Source of the DNA: Arthrobacter citreus | GTDB lineage: Bacteria > Actinomycetota > Actinomycetes > Actinomycetales > Micrococcaceae | DNA length: 64,000 nucleotides | Direction: 5' to 3' | Assembly: GCF_009192745.1 (NCBI RefSeq) | Contig: NZ_VTFV01000002.1 | Location: forward strand, 62,001-126,000 | In this document: piece by piece, positions 55,259-63,338 of the stretch | Numbering within the stretch: position 1 is the first letter of the stretch | How the letters are laid out: each line of letters opens with the position of its first letter | Position numbers and translations under genes: made by a program | The notes under the pieces: generated by a model | What the model saw: only the letters and a program-made list of their open reading frames with translations | Database searches by the model: none | What the model was told of the DNA's origin: nothing

Positions 55259-56290
55259 ATGTCGACGAAAATGACGCGAAGGTCTTTTGCTGCGCTGGCC
55301 GCGGCCGCCGGACTTGTGCTGTCCGGCTGCGCTTCCTCGTCTGAAGCGGCCGGCGGAGCTTCGGAGGAACTCACCGAAGTGACAGTCGCCGTATCCTCGA
55401 AAATTGCGTACTTCGTTCCCTATCTCATGGAAGAACACTGGGGGGAGTTCGCAGCGGAGGGCATCGATCTCAAGGTCGAGATCGCGCCGGCCCAGGATGC
55501 CCTGGTCATGCTGGCCACTGGGAAGCTGGACGCCATGGTGACCGGCCCCAGCGCCAACCTCCTCAATGCCGTGGCGGACGGCACGAACGTCAAGATCGTC
55601 GCTCCGGGCGGAATCGAACCGGCTGACTCGATCAACGGGTGGTATGTCAGCAAGGCTGCCCTGGGAGACCAGGAGTTCGACATTTCCATGCTCAAGGGAA
55701 AGACGCTTGCCTCTTCATCCGGCGTCGCCGGCCCGCCTCTCCTGAGCCTGGCCCGGACGCTGGAAACCGAAGGACTGACACTGGCGGATGTCGACATTAA
55801 GTCAATGAAGCAGGCCGATACCATCATCGCGATCGAAAACGGGGCTGTCTTCGGCGGTACAGCGTCGCAGCCGAATACAGCGATCATCGAAGAAAAGGAC
55901 TCCGGGGTATTCTTCGCCAGAAGTGCGCCCGAGGACTATCCTTCCGTAAACGTTTGGTTCGGTTCGACACTCCTGGACGATGCGCCGGAAGTTGGTGAGC
56001 GCTTCATCCAGGCCCTGCACAATACCTACATGAACCGCCTGCAAGGGGATTGGCTGCACGATCCGCAGAACATTGAGCTGATCTCCGAAGTGCTCGAAAC
56101 AGACGTGTCCATCTTGGAGGATATTCCTTCCACGGTGTACCCCGAAGAATTCACCTTTCCGGACGGTTTCATCGAATCCTACGAGGAAGCCTTCCGCCAG
56201 ATTCCGGGAGTCCTGACCTACGGTGAGGATGACTCGCTTGGCGACTCTGTCATCGACACCAGGTTCATGGACAAGATCAACTCAAAATAA
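55259..56290 (+). CDS. ABC importer substrate-binding lipoprotein (NMT1/SsuA-like)
   Basis: 343 residues. The signal sequence has a twin-arginine-like start (TRRSFAALAA) and a lipobox with Cys24 (LSGC), so it is probably a lipoprotein, perhaps exported by Tat. The mature part has the NMT1/SsuA pattern (EEHWGEFAAEGIDLKVEI, ATGKLDAMVTGPSANLLNAV). Receptors of this family bind sulfonates, pyrimidine precursors, phthalates and other organic anions. Its position beside the aromatic operon makes an aromatic or small organic acid an attractive ligand, which is inference. ATG 55259 has AAAGG upstream. Confidence 0.9.
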   Translation: MSTKMTRRSFAALAAAAGLVLSGCASSSEAAGGASEELTEVTVAVSSKIAYFVPYLMEEHWGEFAAEGIDLKVEIAPAQDALVMLATGKLDAMVTGPSANLLNAVADGTNVKIVAPGGIEPADSINGWYVSKAALGDQEFDISMLKGKTLASSSGVAGPPLLSLARTLETEGLTLADVDIKSMKQADTIIAIENGAVFGGTASQPNTAIIEEKDSGVFFARSAPEDYPSVNVWFGSTLLDDAPEVGERFIQALHNTYMNRLQGDWLHDPQNIELISEVLETDVSILEDIPSTVYPEEFTFPDGFIESYEEAFRQIPGVLTYGEDDSLGDSVIDTRFMDKINSK

Positions 56291-56310
56291 ACCCAAAACA
56301 GGTGACTGAA

Positions 56311-56349
56311 TGGCAGGCATGGGGGCTTCTGCAGCCGCCGTGCCTGCCA
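56311..56349. terminator. Hairpin after the ABC importer
   Basis: TGGCAGGCA (56311-56319) pairs with TGCCTGCCA (56341-56349) around a 21-base loop containing further GC pairing. It lies between convergent genes. Confidence 0.55.
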
Positions 56350-56354
56350 TGCCC

Positions 56355-56885
56355 CTATTGATCCTCCGGCGGCACACCCAGCTTCACCAGGACGTTCTCG
56401 TGGATCATTTCAGCGTTCCCGGATAACTCTGCTCCATCCATGTAGCCGTCAACCACCAGGACGGCCATACCCGCGCGTCCGTCCAGCGTGGTCCCCGGGG
56501 AGGTGCCGGAGACAACGTTTCCCTCCCTGAGCGGGCCCTGGCGGCAGAAAGCGGAGTAGCTTTCACCGGACCCGGTGCGCACCACCACCAGGCAGTAGCC
56601 GCCCCGGCCGCGGGAGACGTAGTAACTGCCCGTACCGCTGGTGGTCAGGAACCGCACTTCGTCCCGGCCGGTATCCAATTCCACCCAAGCGGGCAGCTCA
56701 TCCTGCTCTTTCGGTTCGGCTTCGAACACCGCGAAGGGCGGATCGGGAAGCGGGTCTGCCCGGGAGGAGGAAATCGTGGAGAGCACGAAGACACCGGCGG
56801 CCGCCAGGACGGCGGCGCCTGTCCAGAGGAGGCCGGCAGGCACGGCATCCCGCCGTCCGGTTCGGCGTTTGGCGCTTCGACCCAT
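56355..56885 (-). CDS. Membrane-anchored extracellular protein, unknown
   Basis: 176 residues. A basic start (MGRSAKRRTGRRDAV) and one hydrophobic segment (~17-37, LLWTGAAVLAAAGVFVLST) are followed by an acidic, probably extracellular domain with a cysteine pair (GGYCLVVV and SAFCRQG) that could form a disulfide. ATG 56885 has GGGGAA upstream; the longer open frame upstream overlaps argO. No family recognised. Confidence 0.75.
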   Translation of the reverse strand: MGRSAKRRTGRRDAVPAGLLWTGAAVLAAAGVFVLSTISSSRADPLPDPPFAVFEAEPKEQDELPAWVELDTGRDEVRFLTTSGTGSYYVSRGRGGYCLVVVRTGSGESYSAFCRQGPLREGNVVSGTSPGTTLDGRAGMAVLVVDGYMDGAELSGNAEMIHENVLVKLGVPPEDQ

Positions 56886-56994
56886 AATGTTCCCCGTCCT
56901 CCGTGGAAACCGGACTTCCCTGCGGGGCCGGTCCCGGCGTCCTGCCGCTGCGCCGAACTGTAACAGTTCCGCACGGCGCTGGGCCCGCGAGACG

Positions 56995-57615
56995 TCAAAG
57001 CGATCCGTGCAGGAGGCTGGCGGCCAGCAGCACCATAAAGACTGCGATGGCTGCGTCGAGGATCTGCCAGGCCCTGGGGCGAGCAAAGACCGGAGCAAGC
57101 AGCCGGGCACCAAACCCGAGCGCAGTAAACCACACGGTGCTGGCCGCGACGGCGCCCGCCGCAAAGACCCACCGGCCGTCCGGGCCGTGGGTCGCGGCCA
57201 GTGATCCCAGCAGCACCACCGTGTCCAGGTAGACGTGGGGGTTCAGCCAGGTCAGGCTCAGGCAGGTCAGCACGGCAGCGGTCAGCGTCCCGCCCGTCCG
57301 TCCGGCGGCCTGCAGGCCCGAGGGGTTGAGGGCACGCCGCAGCGAAAGGAAGGCGTAGGCCAGCAGGAACGCGGCGCCCGCCCAGCGAACGATGTCCAGC
57401 GCAAGCGGAGCGGCCTGGGTCAGCCGTCCGATTCCGGCTGTTCCGGCCAGGATGAGGACGGCGTCGCTGAGGATGCACACGGCAACCACGGCCGCCAGAT
57501 GCTCGCGCCGAAGCCCCTGCCTCAGGACAAAAGCGTTCTGCGCCCCGATGGCAACGATAAGGGCCAGCCCGCTGCCGAATCCGGACAGTGCCGGGGCCAG
57601 GCTCATAGTGTTCAT
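56995..57615 (-). CDS. argO: LysE/ArgO family amino acid exporter
   Basis: 206 residues with about 6 hydrophobic segments. The LysE family start GLALIVAIGAQNAFVLRQGL and the motif SLTWLNPHVYLDTVVLLGS are diagnostic. Exports arginine, lysine or other basic amino acids and analogues. It is divergent from a LysR-type gene of the ArgP/LysG group with 71 bases between them, the classic arrangement in which the regulator activates the exporter when the amino acid accumulates. Confidence 0.94.
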   Translation of the reverse strand: MNTMSLAPALSGFGSGLALIVAIGAQNAFVLRQGLRREHLAAVVAVCILSDAVLILAGTAGIGRLTQAAPLALDIVRWAGAAFLLAYAFLSLRRALNPSGLQAAGRTGGTLTAAVLTCLSLTWLNPHVYLDTVVLLGSLAATHGPDGRWVFAAGAVAASTVWFTALGFGARLLAPVFARPRAWQILDAAIAVFMVLLAASLLHGSL

Positions 57616-57686
57616 GAAACCAAGTTATGACCGCACCGTTGAGAAGACTAGCTAATTTTTCTGGACTGTCTTTAGTATTTCTTAAT

Positions 57687-58568
57687 ATGGAGTTCAATGC
57701 GGATCAGCTGCGCGCACTTGCCGCCGTCCTCGACCATGGCAGCTTTGATGCCGCTGCTGCGGCCCTGCACCTGACCACGTCTGCCGTCAGCCAGCGGGTC
57801 AAGGCTTTGGAGACACGGACCGGGTGCGTGCTGCTGAAGCGCACGCGGCCCATCGCAGCCACTGAACCCGGGGCTGTCCTGCTGCGGCTGGCCCGGCAGA
57901 TCAACGCACTGGAGAATGACGCCGTCGAGCGCCTGGGCTTGGACAGCCAGCCCGGACGCACGGCAGTCCAGTTGGTCATCAACGCCGATTCGCTCTCTAC
58001 CTGGGTACTTCCAGCACTGGCGCAGGTAGAGGGAATTGGCTTTGAGTTCACCTTGGAGGACCAGGACTATTCGGCCGAAGGCCTAAGGAACGGAACTGCC
58101 ATGGCTGCAGTAACCTCCAGCCCGGAACCCGTGCAGGGCTGCTCTGTCACCGGCCTGGGGACCATGCGCTACCGGCCAGCCGCCAGCCCGGCTTTCCGCA
58201 GCAGGTGGTTCGACCGCGGTTTTGATGCCGTCCAGGCGGCCTCCGCCCCCATGGTGGTCTTCAACCGGCGGGATGCGCTTCAAGCCCGCTTCCTGGAAGC
58301 GGCTTTTGGGCCGGGACTCCAGCCGCCCCGGCACTACGTTCCTGCATCCTGGGATTTCCTGCAGGCCGTACGCCTTGGGTTCGGCTGGGGAATGCTCCCG
58401 GACCTGCAGTCCGAGGAACTGCTCGCAGAGGGTTCAATCGTGCTTTTGGATCCTGACGCACACCTGGACGTTCCGCTGTACTGGCAGCAGTGGCGGGTAG
58501 ACCTGCCCGCGCTCTCGCGGGTGGCCGGAGCGCTGTCCGCGGCTGCCGGAAAGGGACTTCTCTACTGA
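57687..58568 (+). CDS. argP: LysR-type activator, ArgP/LysG group
   Basis: 293 residues. N-terminal LysR helix-turn-helix: NADQLRALAAVLDHGSFDAAA and LTTSAVSQRVKALE, followed by an effector domain with the ArgP-like INADSLSTWVLPAL. Divergent from argO, its likely target. A TAGTAT -10 at 57673-57678 places the transcript start within a few bases of the ATG and no ribosome site is visible, so a leaderless message is likely. Its stop overlaps the stop region of the convergent flavin reductase by 7 bases. Confidence 0.94.
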   Translation: MEFNADQLRALAAVLDHGSFDAAAAALHLTTSAVSQRVKALETRTGCVLLKRTRPIAATEPGAVLLRLARQINALENDAVERLGLDSQPGRTAVQLVINADSLSTWVLPALAQVEGIGFEFTLEDQDYSAEGLRNGTAMAAVTSSPEPVQGCSVTGLGTMRYRPAASPAFRSRWFDRGFDAVQAASAPMVVFNRRDALQARFLEAAFGPGLQPPRHYVPASWDFLQAVRLGFGWGMLPDLQSEELLAEGSIVLLDPDAHLDVPLYWQQWRVDLPALSRVAGALSAAAGKGLLY

Positions 58569-59083
58569 GGCCGGCGCAGCGCCGAGTGGGCACCCAAGTG
58601 GTGGTACGTGCGGTCGTGGTAGACCAGCGGGGCGGAAGCCGGCCCGGCGTGGATTTCCAAGACCTCTGCGGCGATCAGGGTGGAGCTGCCCGCGTGGGTG
58701 CGGGAAAGGACGCGGCACAGCAGCGCCCGCGGCACTCCGCCCAGCAGCGGCTCTCCACCTGGAAGCGTGCTCCACTCCAGGTCCGGACCAAACCGTTCCG
58801 CACCCCGGGCTGCGAAGAGGGAGGCCAGCTCAGCGTTTTCCGCGCCGAGCAGGTGGACCACAATGGTGTCTGCGCCGGCAATCACTCCTGCCGAACCCAC
58901 CGTGGAGGCGAGGGAGAAAGCCAGGATCGGCGGCGCTGCGGAGACCGAACTCACGGAGGACGCCGTCAGGCCCACGGGACCTTCGGCACCAGCGGCCGTG
59001 ATGATCGCCACGCCTGCCGGGTGTCCACGGAACGCGTCCTTGAATTCATCCACCACCGGATGAGTCACTGCCGTTGAAGTCAT
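58562..59083 (-). CDS. Flavin reductase domain protein
   Basis: 173 residues. FMN-binding split-barrel reductase: HPAGVAIITA, VGLTASSVSSVSAAPPILAFSLA, LLGGVPRALLCRV and YHDRTYHHLG. Reduces FMN or FAD with NAD(P)H, as the small partner of two-component monooxygenases or as a stand-alone reductase. ATG 59083 follows the predicted -10 element by 6 bases, so the message is probably leaderless. It sits downstream of soxR and carries a SoxR box in its promoter, so it is expected to be induced by redox-active compounds. Confidence 0.9.
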   Translation of the reverse strand: MTSTAVTHPVVDEFKDAFRGHPAGVAIITAAGAEGPVGLTASSVSSVSAAPPILAFSLASTVGSAGVIAGADTIVVHLLGAENAELASLFAARGAERFGPDLEWSTLPGGEPLLGGVPRALLCRVLSRTHAGSSTLIAAEVLEIHAGPASAPLVYHDRTYHHLGAHSALRRPQ

Positions 59084-59120
59084 GCCTCCACGGTAAAACC
59101 TCAACAATAGTTGAGGTCAA
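59084..59120 (-). promoter_or_regulatory. SoxR-controlled promoter with a 19-bp spacer
   Basis: Read on the minus strand: -35 TTGACC (59120-59115), a 19-base spacer, -10 TACCGT (59095-59090), then GGAGGC and the ATG. The dyad ACCTCAAC-N4-GTTGAGGT (59098-59117) fills the spacer and matches the CCTCAA-N6-TTGAGG frame of known SoxR boxes. A long 19-20 base spacer is the hallmark of MerR-family activation. Confidence 0.85.
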
Positions 59121-59121
59121 A

Positions 59122-59580
59122 TCAGGAGTCCGGCTCCAGCAGCCGGGCGCCACGGAAATCACGCCCGGAAGCGTCGTCCGGGTTTATGAAACTGCATTCC
59201 GCCAGGGAGAGGCAGCCGCAGCCAATGCATCCGCCCAGGCGGTCCCGCAGGGCCTCCAGCTGCCCAATCCGGTTGTCCAGTTCTGTTCGCCAGGCTGCAC
59301 TGAGCCTGCGCCAGTCTTCCTGTCCGGGCACGCCGTCCTCAGGCAGCTCAGCGAAGACTGCGGCAATATGGGAGAGCGGAATACCCGCCCGCTGCGCGGC
59401 GCGGATCACTGCGACGCGGCGCAGGACGGACCGGTCAAAACGACGCTGGTTGCCGCCGGTACGCCGGCTGCGGATCAGGCCCTGCCGTTCATAAAAATGC
59501 AGGGCGGAAACAGCCACGCCGCTGCGCTGGGCAACCTGCCCTACAGTGAGCTCTTCCAGGGCCCGTGGTGGACCGTCCAT
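59122..59580 (-). CDS. soxR: Redox-sensing MerR-family activator SoxR
   Basis: 152 residues. MerR helix-turn-helix (LTVGQVAQRSGVAVSALHFYERQGLI) and the [2Fe-2S] cluster motif CIGCGCLSLAEC with Cys118, 121, 123 and 129, equivalent to Cys119-130 of E. coli SoxR. The gene is 38 bases downstream of the FAD oxidoreductase and just upstream of the flavin reductase promoter that holds a SoxR box. In actinobacteria SoxR usually responds to redox-active metabolites rather than driving soxS. No soxS is present. Confidence 0.96.
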   Translation of the reverse strand: MDGPPRALEELTVGQVAQRSGVAVSALHFYERQGLIRSRRTGGNQRRFDRSVLRRVAVIRAAQRAGIPLSHIAAVFAELPEDGVPGQEDWRRLSAAWRTELDNRIGQLEALRDRLGGCIGCGCLSLAECSFINPDDASGRDFRGARLLEPDS

Positions 59581-59618
59581 GTGATTGCTGCCGCCTGTTC
59601 GTTCAGACCGGCCGGGAT

Positions 59619-61010
59619 TCAGCCGCTTGCCGTGTCCATTAAACCAAGGGGCGGGACGGCATGCCCGAACCGAAACAGGTTCTGCGGATCCCAGTCGGCT
59701 TTCGCGTTGCGCAGCAGCTCATAGGCCGCGGGTTCCCATGCCCGTGCACGGTCCAGTTCATCACCGGCGGGACCGTGGAAGTTGATCAGGCTGCCGGCCG
59801 CGTAGGGTTCGAATGCCACGGCAAGACGCACCAGCGCAGCCTCCGCCTGGTCAGGCGCAGGAAGTCCGGGCACACCCAGCACAAAAAGGTGGAATCCTGC
59901 GCTTCTCCCGGAAACAGTGTCCGGGAAGGGCGGTTCCTCGGACAGGGCGCCGCCGAGGACACGCAGTTCCAGCATGACCAGCGGGGTGCCGGAACCCGGC
60001 CCAATCTGGCGCAGCAGTTCGGCGGCAGCGGCGTCGTCCAATTCCGTGAGCAGCATGCCGCGCTCCATGGAGGGAGACGGATCCGCGGGATCATTGTGCA
60101 CGGCGTCTATTCCGAGGTAGTCCATGGTCCCGGCCGTGTCACTGACGGCAGGAAGCAGGCGGAAGGGCTCAAGCAGCCTGTCCCCCTCCCCCTCATCACC
60201 AAACAGGCCGAAGCGCAGGATTACCGGGGCCGTTCCACGCAGTTCCGGCGGCAAAAAGGGCACATCCGGCAGGTGCATGAAGGCCAGCGATGCGGACGCC
60301 TCCTTCGGCAGCCCGGGAGCCCATGCGCGGAACGCATCCAGCACCTGCCCCGCCTGGTCTTCGGCAAAGACCAGCTGGCCGCCATAGAAATCGCCCAGCG
60401 GAACGGCAGCCATGGTCATTCTGGTAATGATTCCAAAGTTGCCTTTTCCACCGCGCACGGCGGTGAAGAGTTCCGGCTCGGTTTCCGGATCCACGCTCCG
60501 CTGCGTTCCGTCCGGGGTAATGACGTCGAAGCTTCGGACGTGATCGGAGGCAAATCCAAGAGTGCGCCCCATCAACGGAAGGCCACCGCCAACTGTGTAG
60601 CCGACAACCCCCACCCGGCCACTGGAACCGTGGGCGGCAGTCAGCCCGTGCGGTACCAGCTCCTGCAGCACTGCGTCCCAGCGCACGCCCGCACCCACGG
60701 TGAAAGCGCCCGCTTCCAGGTCGATGTCCAAGTCCTGCAGGCGCGAGGTGTTGATCAGCAGGCCCGCAGCCATGGGCGCCGACGCATTGTGGCCCGTGGC
60801 CTGCACCGCCAGGGGAATACCGCGGCCGGAAGCCCAAGCCACCGCAGCCTGCACATCGCGGTCATCCAGGGCGCCTAGGACGGCATCAGGGTGGTGGACC
60901 TGGGCCAGGTTGAATGCCGCTGTGTCCTGCGCGTAGGCCTCCTCCCCCGGCAGTGACACGATGCCGCGCACGGACCGTCGGAGTGAATCCAGGTCAGCTT
61001 CTTCGATCAT
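59619..61010 (-). CDS. FAD-binding oxidoreductase (berberine-bridge-enzyme type)
   Basis: 463 residues. PCMH-type FAD domain with His74 in QATGHNASAP (the position of the covalent FAD link in relatives), SGRVGVVGYTVGGGLPLMGRTLG, and GGKGNFGIITRMTM. The C-terminal BBE motif is DWDPQNLFRFGHAV. Oxidises an alcohol, sugar or phenol with oxygen or another acceptor. Upstream of soxR on the same strand with 38 bases between, so possibly one transcript and part of the redox-response group. It is divergent from ku. Confidence 0.92.
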   Translation of the reverse strand: MIEEADLDSLRRSVRGIVSLPGEEAYAQDTAAFNLAQVHHPDAVLGALDDRDVQAAVAWASGRGIPLAVQATGHNASAPMAAGLLINTSRLQDLDIDLEAGAFTVGAGVRWDAVLQELVPHGLTAAHGSSGRVGVVGYTVGGGLPLMGRTLGFASDHVRSFDVITPDGTQRSVDPETEPELFTAVRGGKGNFGIITRMTMAAVPLGDFYGGQLVFAEDQAGQVLDAFRAWAPGLPKEASASLAFMHLPDVPFLPPELRGTAPVILRFGLFGDEGEGDRLLEPFRLLPAVSDTAGTMDYLGIDAVHNDPADPSPSMERGMLLTELDDAAAAELLRQIGPGSGTPLVMLELRVLGGALSEEPPFPDTVSGRSAGFHLFVLGVPGLPAPDQAEAALVRLAVAFEPYAAGSLINFHGPAGDELDRARAWEPAAYELLRNAKADWDPQNLFRFGHAVPPLGLMDTASG

Positions 61011-61187
61011 GGGAGTCTCCGGAGAACGAGTAGGAAACCGGCCCCGGCACCGGCGAATTGCTCATTAGGGTAGGACGGCGGCAGGACCACGCCAAGAGGG
61101 GCTGGAAAAGAGGCCGGAAGCGGCGGGGCAGCAGAGGCCCTGATACGGCTCTGGAGATTCACAGCCTGCTTGGTGTTCACTTGGTAC

Positions 61188-62099
61188 ATGAGAGCCATCT
61201 GGAAAGGTGCCATTGCGTTTGGGCTGGTCAACGTGCCGGTCAAGGTGTACTCCGCCACCGAGGACCACGATGTGAGCCTGCATCAGGTGCACGAAAAGGA
61301 CGGGGGGCGCATCCGGTACCAGCGCCGCTGTGAAATCTGCGGTGAGGTGGTCGAGTACAAGAACATCGCGAAGGCCTACGACGACGGCGAGCAGACGGTG
61401 GTGCTCACAGACGAGGACCTGGCGTCCCTGCCGGTGGAGAAAAGCCGGGAGATCGAGGTGGTGGAGTTCGTCCCCAGCGACCAGGTCGACCCCATTCTGT
61501 TTGACCGCACCTACTATCTGGAACCGGATTCAAAGTCCACCAAGTCCTATGTGCTGCTGCGGCGCACCCTGGAGGACACGGACCGGACGGCAATCGTGCA
61601 GTTCTCGCTGCGGCAAAAGAGCCGGCTCGGTGCCCTGCGGGTGCGCGGCGACGTACTCACGCTGCAGACCCTGCTGTGGGAGGACGAGGTCCGCGAAGCA
61701 GCGTTCCCGTCCCTGGAGGAGTCGGTGCGCATCTCCGCGAAGGAGCTGGAAATGTCATCGGCGCTGGTTGATTCCTTCAGCTCCGACTTCGACCCGTCCG
61801 AGTTCACTGACGAGTACCAGGAACAGCTCCGCACACTGATTGAAGCCAAGCTGGAGAAGGGAGAAGCCCTGGACACCCAGGAGACCTTCGGAGAAGAAGC
61901 CGAGGATGAGGGTGGAAAGGTGCTGGACCTGATGGAAGCACTGCGGCGCAGCGTGGAGAAGAACCGGGACAAGTCCGCCTCCGGAAATGCTAAGGGCAGC
62001 CGGAAAGAGGCGAAAGACGACCATAAAGAGGATAAGGAAGAACCAGCCAGGAAACCGGCGGCAAAGTCCTCCGGCCGTAAATCCAGGAAAGGCGCGTAG
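61188..62099 (+). CDS. ku: Non-homologous end-joining protein Ku
   Basis: 303 residues. Binds DNA double-strand ends as a homodimer and recruits LigD. The start MRAIWKGAIAFGLVNVPVKV and RRCEICGEVVEYKNIAKAY are diagnostic; the Ku core ends near residue 250. The C-terminal ~50 residues are a lysine-rich low-complexity tail (KKEAKDDHKEDKEE, KSSGRKSRKG), a feature of actinobacterial Ku that affects DNA binding. ATG 61188 gives the standard amino end although no clear ribosome site is seen; an ATG six codons earlier is not supported. The LigD partner is at 34410-36995, oppositely oriented. Confidence 0.96.
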   Translation: MRAIWKGAIAFGLVNVPVKVYSATEDHDVSLHQVHEKDGGRIRYQRRCEICGEVVEYKNIAKAYDDGEQTVVLTDEDLASLPVEKSREIEVVEFVPSDQVDPILFDRTYYLEPDSKSTKSYVLLRRTLEDTDRTAIVQFSLRQKSRLGALRVRGDVLTLQTLLWEDEVREAAFPSLEESVRISAKELEMSSALVDSFSSDFDPSEFTDEYQEQLRTLIEAKLEKGEALDTQETFGEEAEDEGGKVLDLMEALRRSVEKNRDKSASGNAKGSRKEAKDDHKEDKEEPARKPAAKSSGRKSRKGA

Positions 62100-62102
62100 A
62101 CA

Positions 62103-62357
62103 ATGGGTGTTTCCACTTACTTTCGCGACCGCACGGGCCGGCAGACAGTCTTCCTCCCGCCAAACCTCCCAATCCTGGCATGGGCCGGTCTTGGGACGGC
62201 GTCGGCAATGGCACTGACACCGCGGTACCGGGACCTGCTTCGCCGGGCCAGCCAAGGCGCCATGATGTGGTGGGCGGCCGGGGAAACCTTCCGGGGCCGC
62301 AGCCCGTTCCGCCGGACAATCGGCGCAGCCACGCTGGTCCGCACGCTGACCCGCTAG
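62103..62357 (+). CDS. Small membrane-segment protein downstream of ku
   Basis: 84 residues, starting 3 bases after the ku stop. MGVSTYFRDRTGRQTVFLPP is followed by a weak hydrophobic stretch (NLPILAWAGLGTASAMAL) and a basic C-terminus with MMWWAAGETFRGRSPFRR. Probably translated with ku. I do not recognise a family and propose no function beyond the linkage. Codon bias supports a real gene. Confidence 0.65.
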   Translation: MGVSTYFRDRTGRQTVFLPPNLPILAWAGLGTASAMALTPRYRDLLRRASQGAMMWWAAGETFRGRSPFRRTIGAATLVRTLTR

Positions 62358-62369
62358 GGCCCCGGACCG

Positions 62370-62609
62370 TTATTGCCGGTAGCCCTCCACTTCCCCCACC
62401 GGCCGCACGGCTGCGGCGTCGGGATCTTCTCCGGCGTCCATCCGGGCGCGCCGCTGGCGCAGGAGGTCCCAGCACTGGTCGAGCTGTTCACTGATGTTCC
62501 GCAGCTGCTCGGCGTGGGTCTCGGCGCTTTCACCCGGGCCTGCGCTGCGAAGCGACTGCTCCTGCTCGACCAGGCGTTCGATTTGTGCGTGGATTTGCTC
62601 AGAGTCCAT
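62370..62609 (-). CDS. DUF2630 family protein
   Basis: 79 residues. Short helical protein: MDSEQIHAQIERLVEQEQSL at the N-terminus and ISEQLDQCWDLLRQRRARMDAGEDPDAA at the centre, the recognised DUF2630 pattern, likely a coiled coil. Function unknown. Convergent with the small gene after ku. Confidence 0.88.
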   Translation of the reverse strand: MDSEQIHAQIERLVEQEQSLRSAGPGESAETHAEQLRNISEQLDQCWDLLRQRRARMDAGEDPDAAAVRPVGEVEGYRQ

Positions 62610-62654
62610 TCCCCCACGCTAGGGCGCCGCCGGCGCCGGCACCACAGTACGCAG

Positions 62655-63338
62655 CTAGTTAAGCAGCCCGCGGAGGTAGCCGGAGAAGCCTGCGGGCGCG
62701 CGGCCGGCCATGCGCCCGGAGGTGACGGCACGGATCCAGTCAGTTGCGATCCAGGGGACGCGGGCTGCCTTGATCCGCTCTGCCAGGTCCACGTCCTCAC
62801 CGGTTGTGCCAGGCATGAACCCTCCCCCAGCCCTGTATGCCTCTGCCGAGAATCCCAGGTTGGCGCCGTGGACGTAGGGGTGCCCCTCCCCGAGGGTGTG
62901 CCGGGCCTGCCACAGGGCAAGATGGTCCGCATCCAGGTCCCTGGCATCCGGAACCACGGTTCCCAGCACCATGCCGTAACCGGCTGCCGCAAGGCTGACC
63001 TGCGTCTGCAGCCAGCAGGCGGGAACGACCGTGTCCGCGTCAGTGCCGGCGATCCACTCGGCTCCCAGTTCCAGTGCCGCGGCCGCGCCTTCGGCACGGG
63101 CGGCGCCAACGTTCCCTGCTGCGGTTTCCAGCAGGTGCAGCTCAAGTCCCTGGGCCAGGGACGTGCCGGCGGCTGCGGCGGCGGAGTCGTCGGCGCATGA
63201 GTCCAGGACCACCACCACGCTCACCCGGGCCGGCAATTCAAGCCCCCGGGAGGCAGCGGCCACGGAGGCCAGGCAGCGCGGGAGCAGTTCCTCTTCATCC
63301 CTGGCAGGGATCACGACGCCGATGTGCGCAGGCGTCAA
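62655..63338 (-). CDS. Glycosyltransferase family 2
   Basis: 227 residues. GT-A fold: VVIPARDEEELLPRCLASV, VVVLDSCADDS, the DxD motif GTDADTVVP and the acceptor region GTTGEDVDLAERI. The start is TTG at 63338, overlapping the methyltransferase stop as TTGA, so the two are coupled. No signal or membrane segment apart from a weak C-terminal hydrophobic patch. Donor and acceptor unknown; the methyltransferase partner suggests modification of a glycolipid or surface polymer. Confidence 0.9.
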   Translation of the reverse strand: MTPAHIGVVIPARDEEELLPRCLASVAAASRGLELPARVSVVVVLDSCADDSAAAAAGTSLAQGLELHLLETAAGNVGAARAEGAAAALELGAEWIAGTDADTVVPACWLQTQVSLAAAGYGMVLGTVVPDARDLDADHLALWQARHTLGEGHPYVHGANLGFSAEAYRAGGGFMPGTTGEDVDLAERIKAARVPWIATDWIRAVTSGRMAGRAPAGFSGYLRGLLN

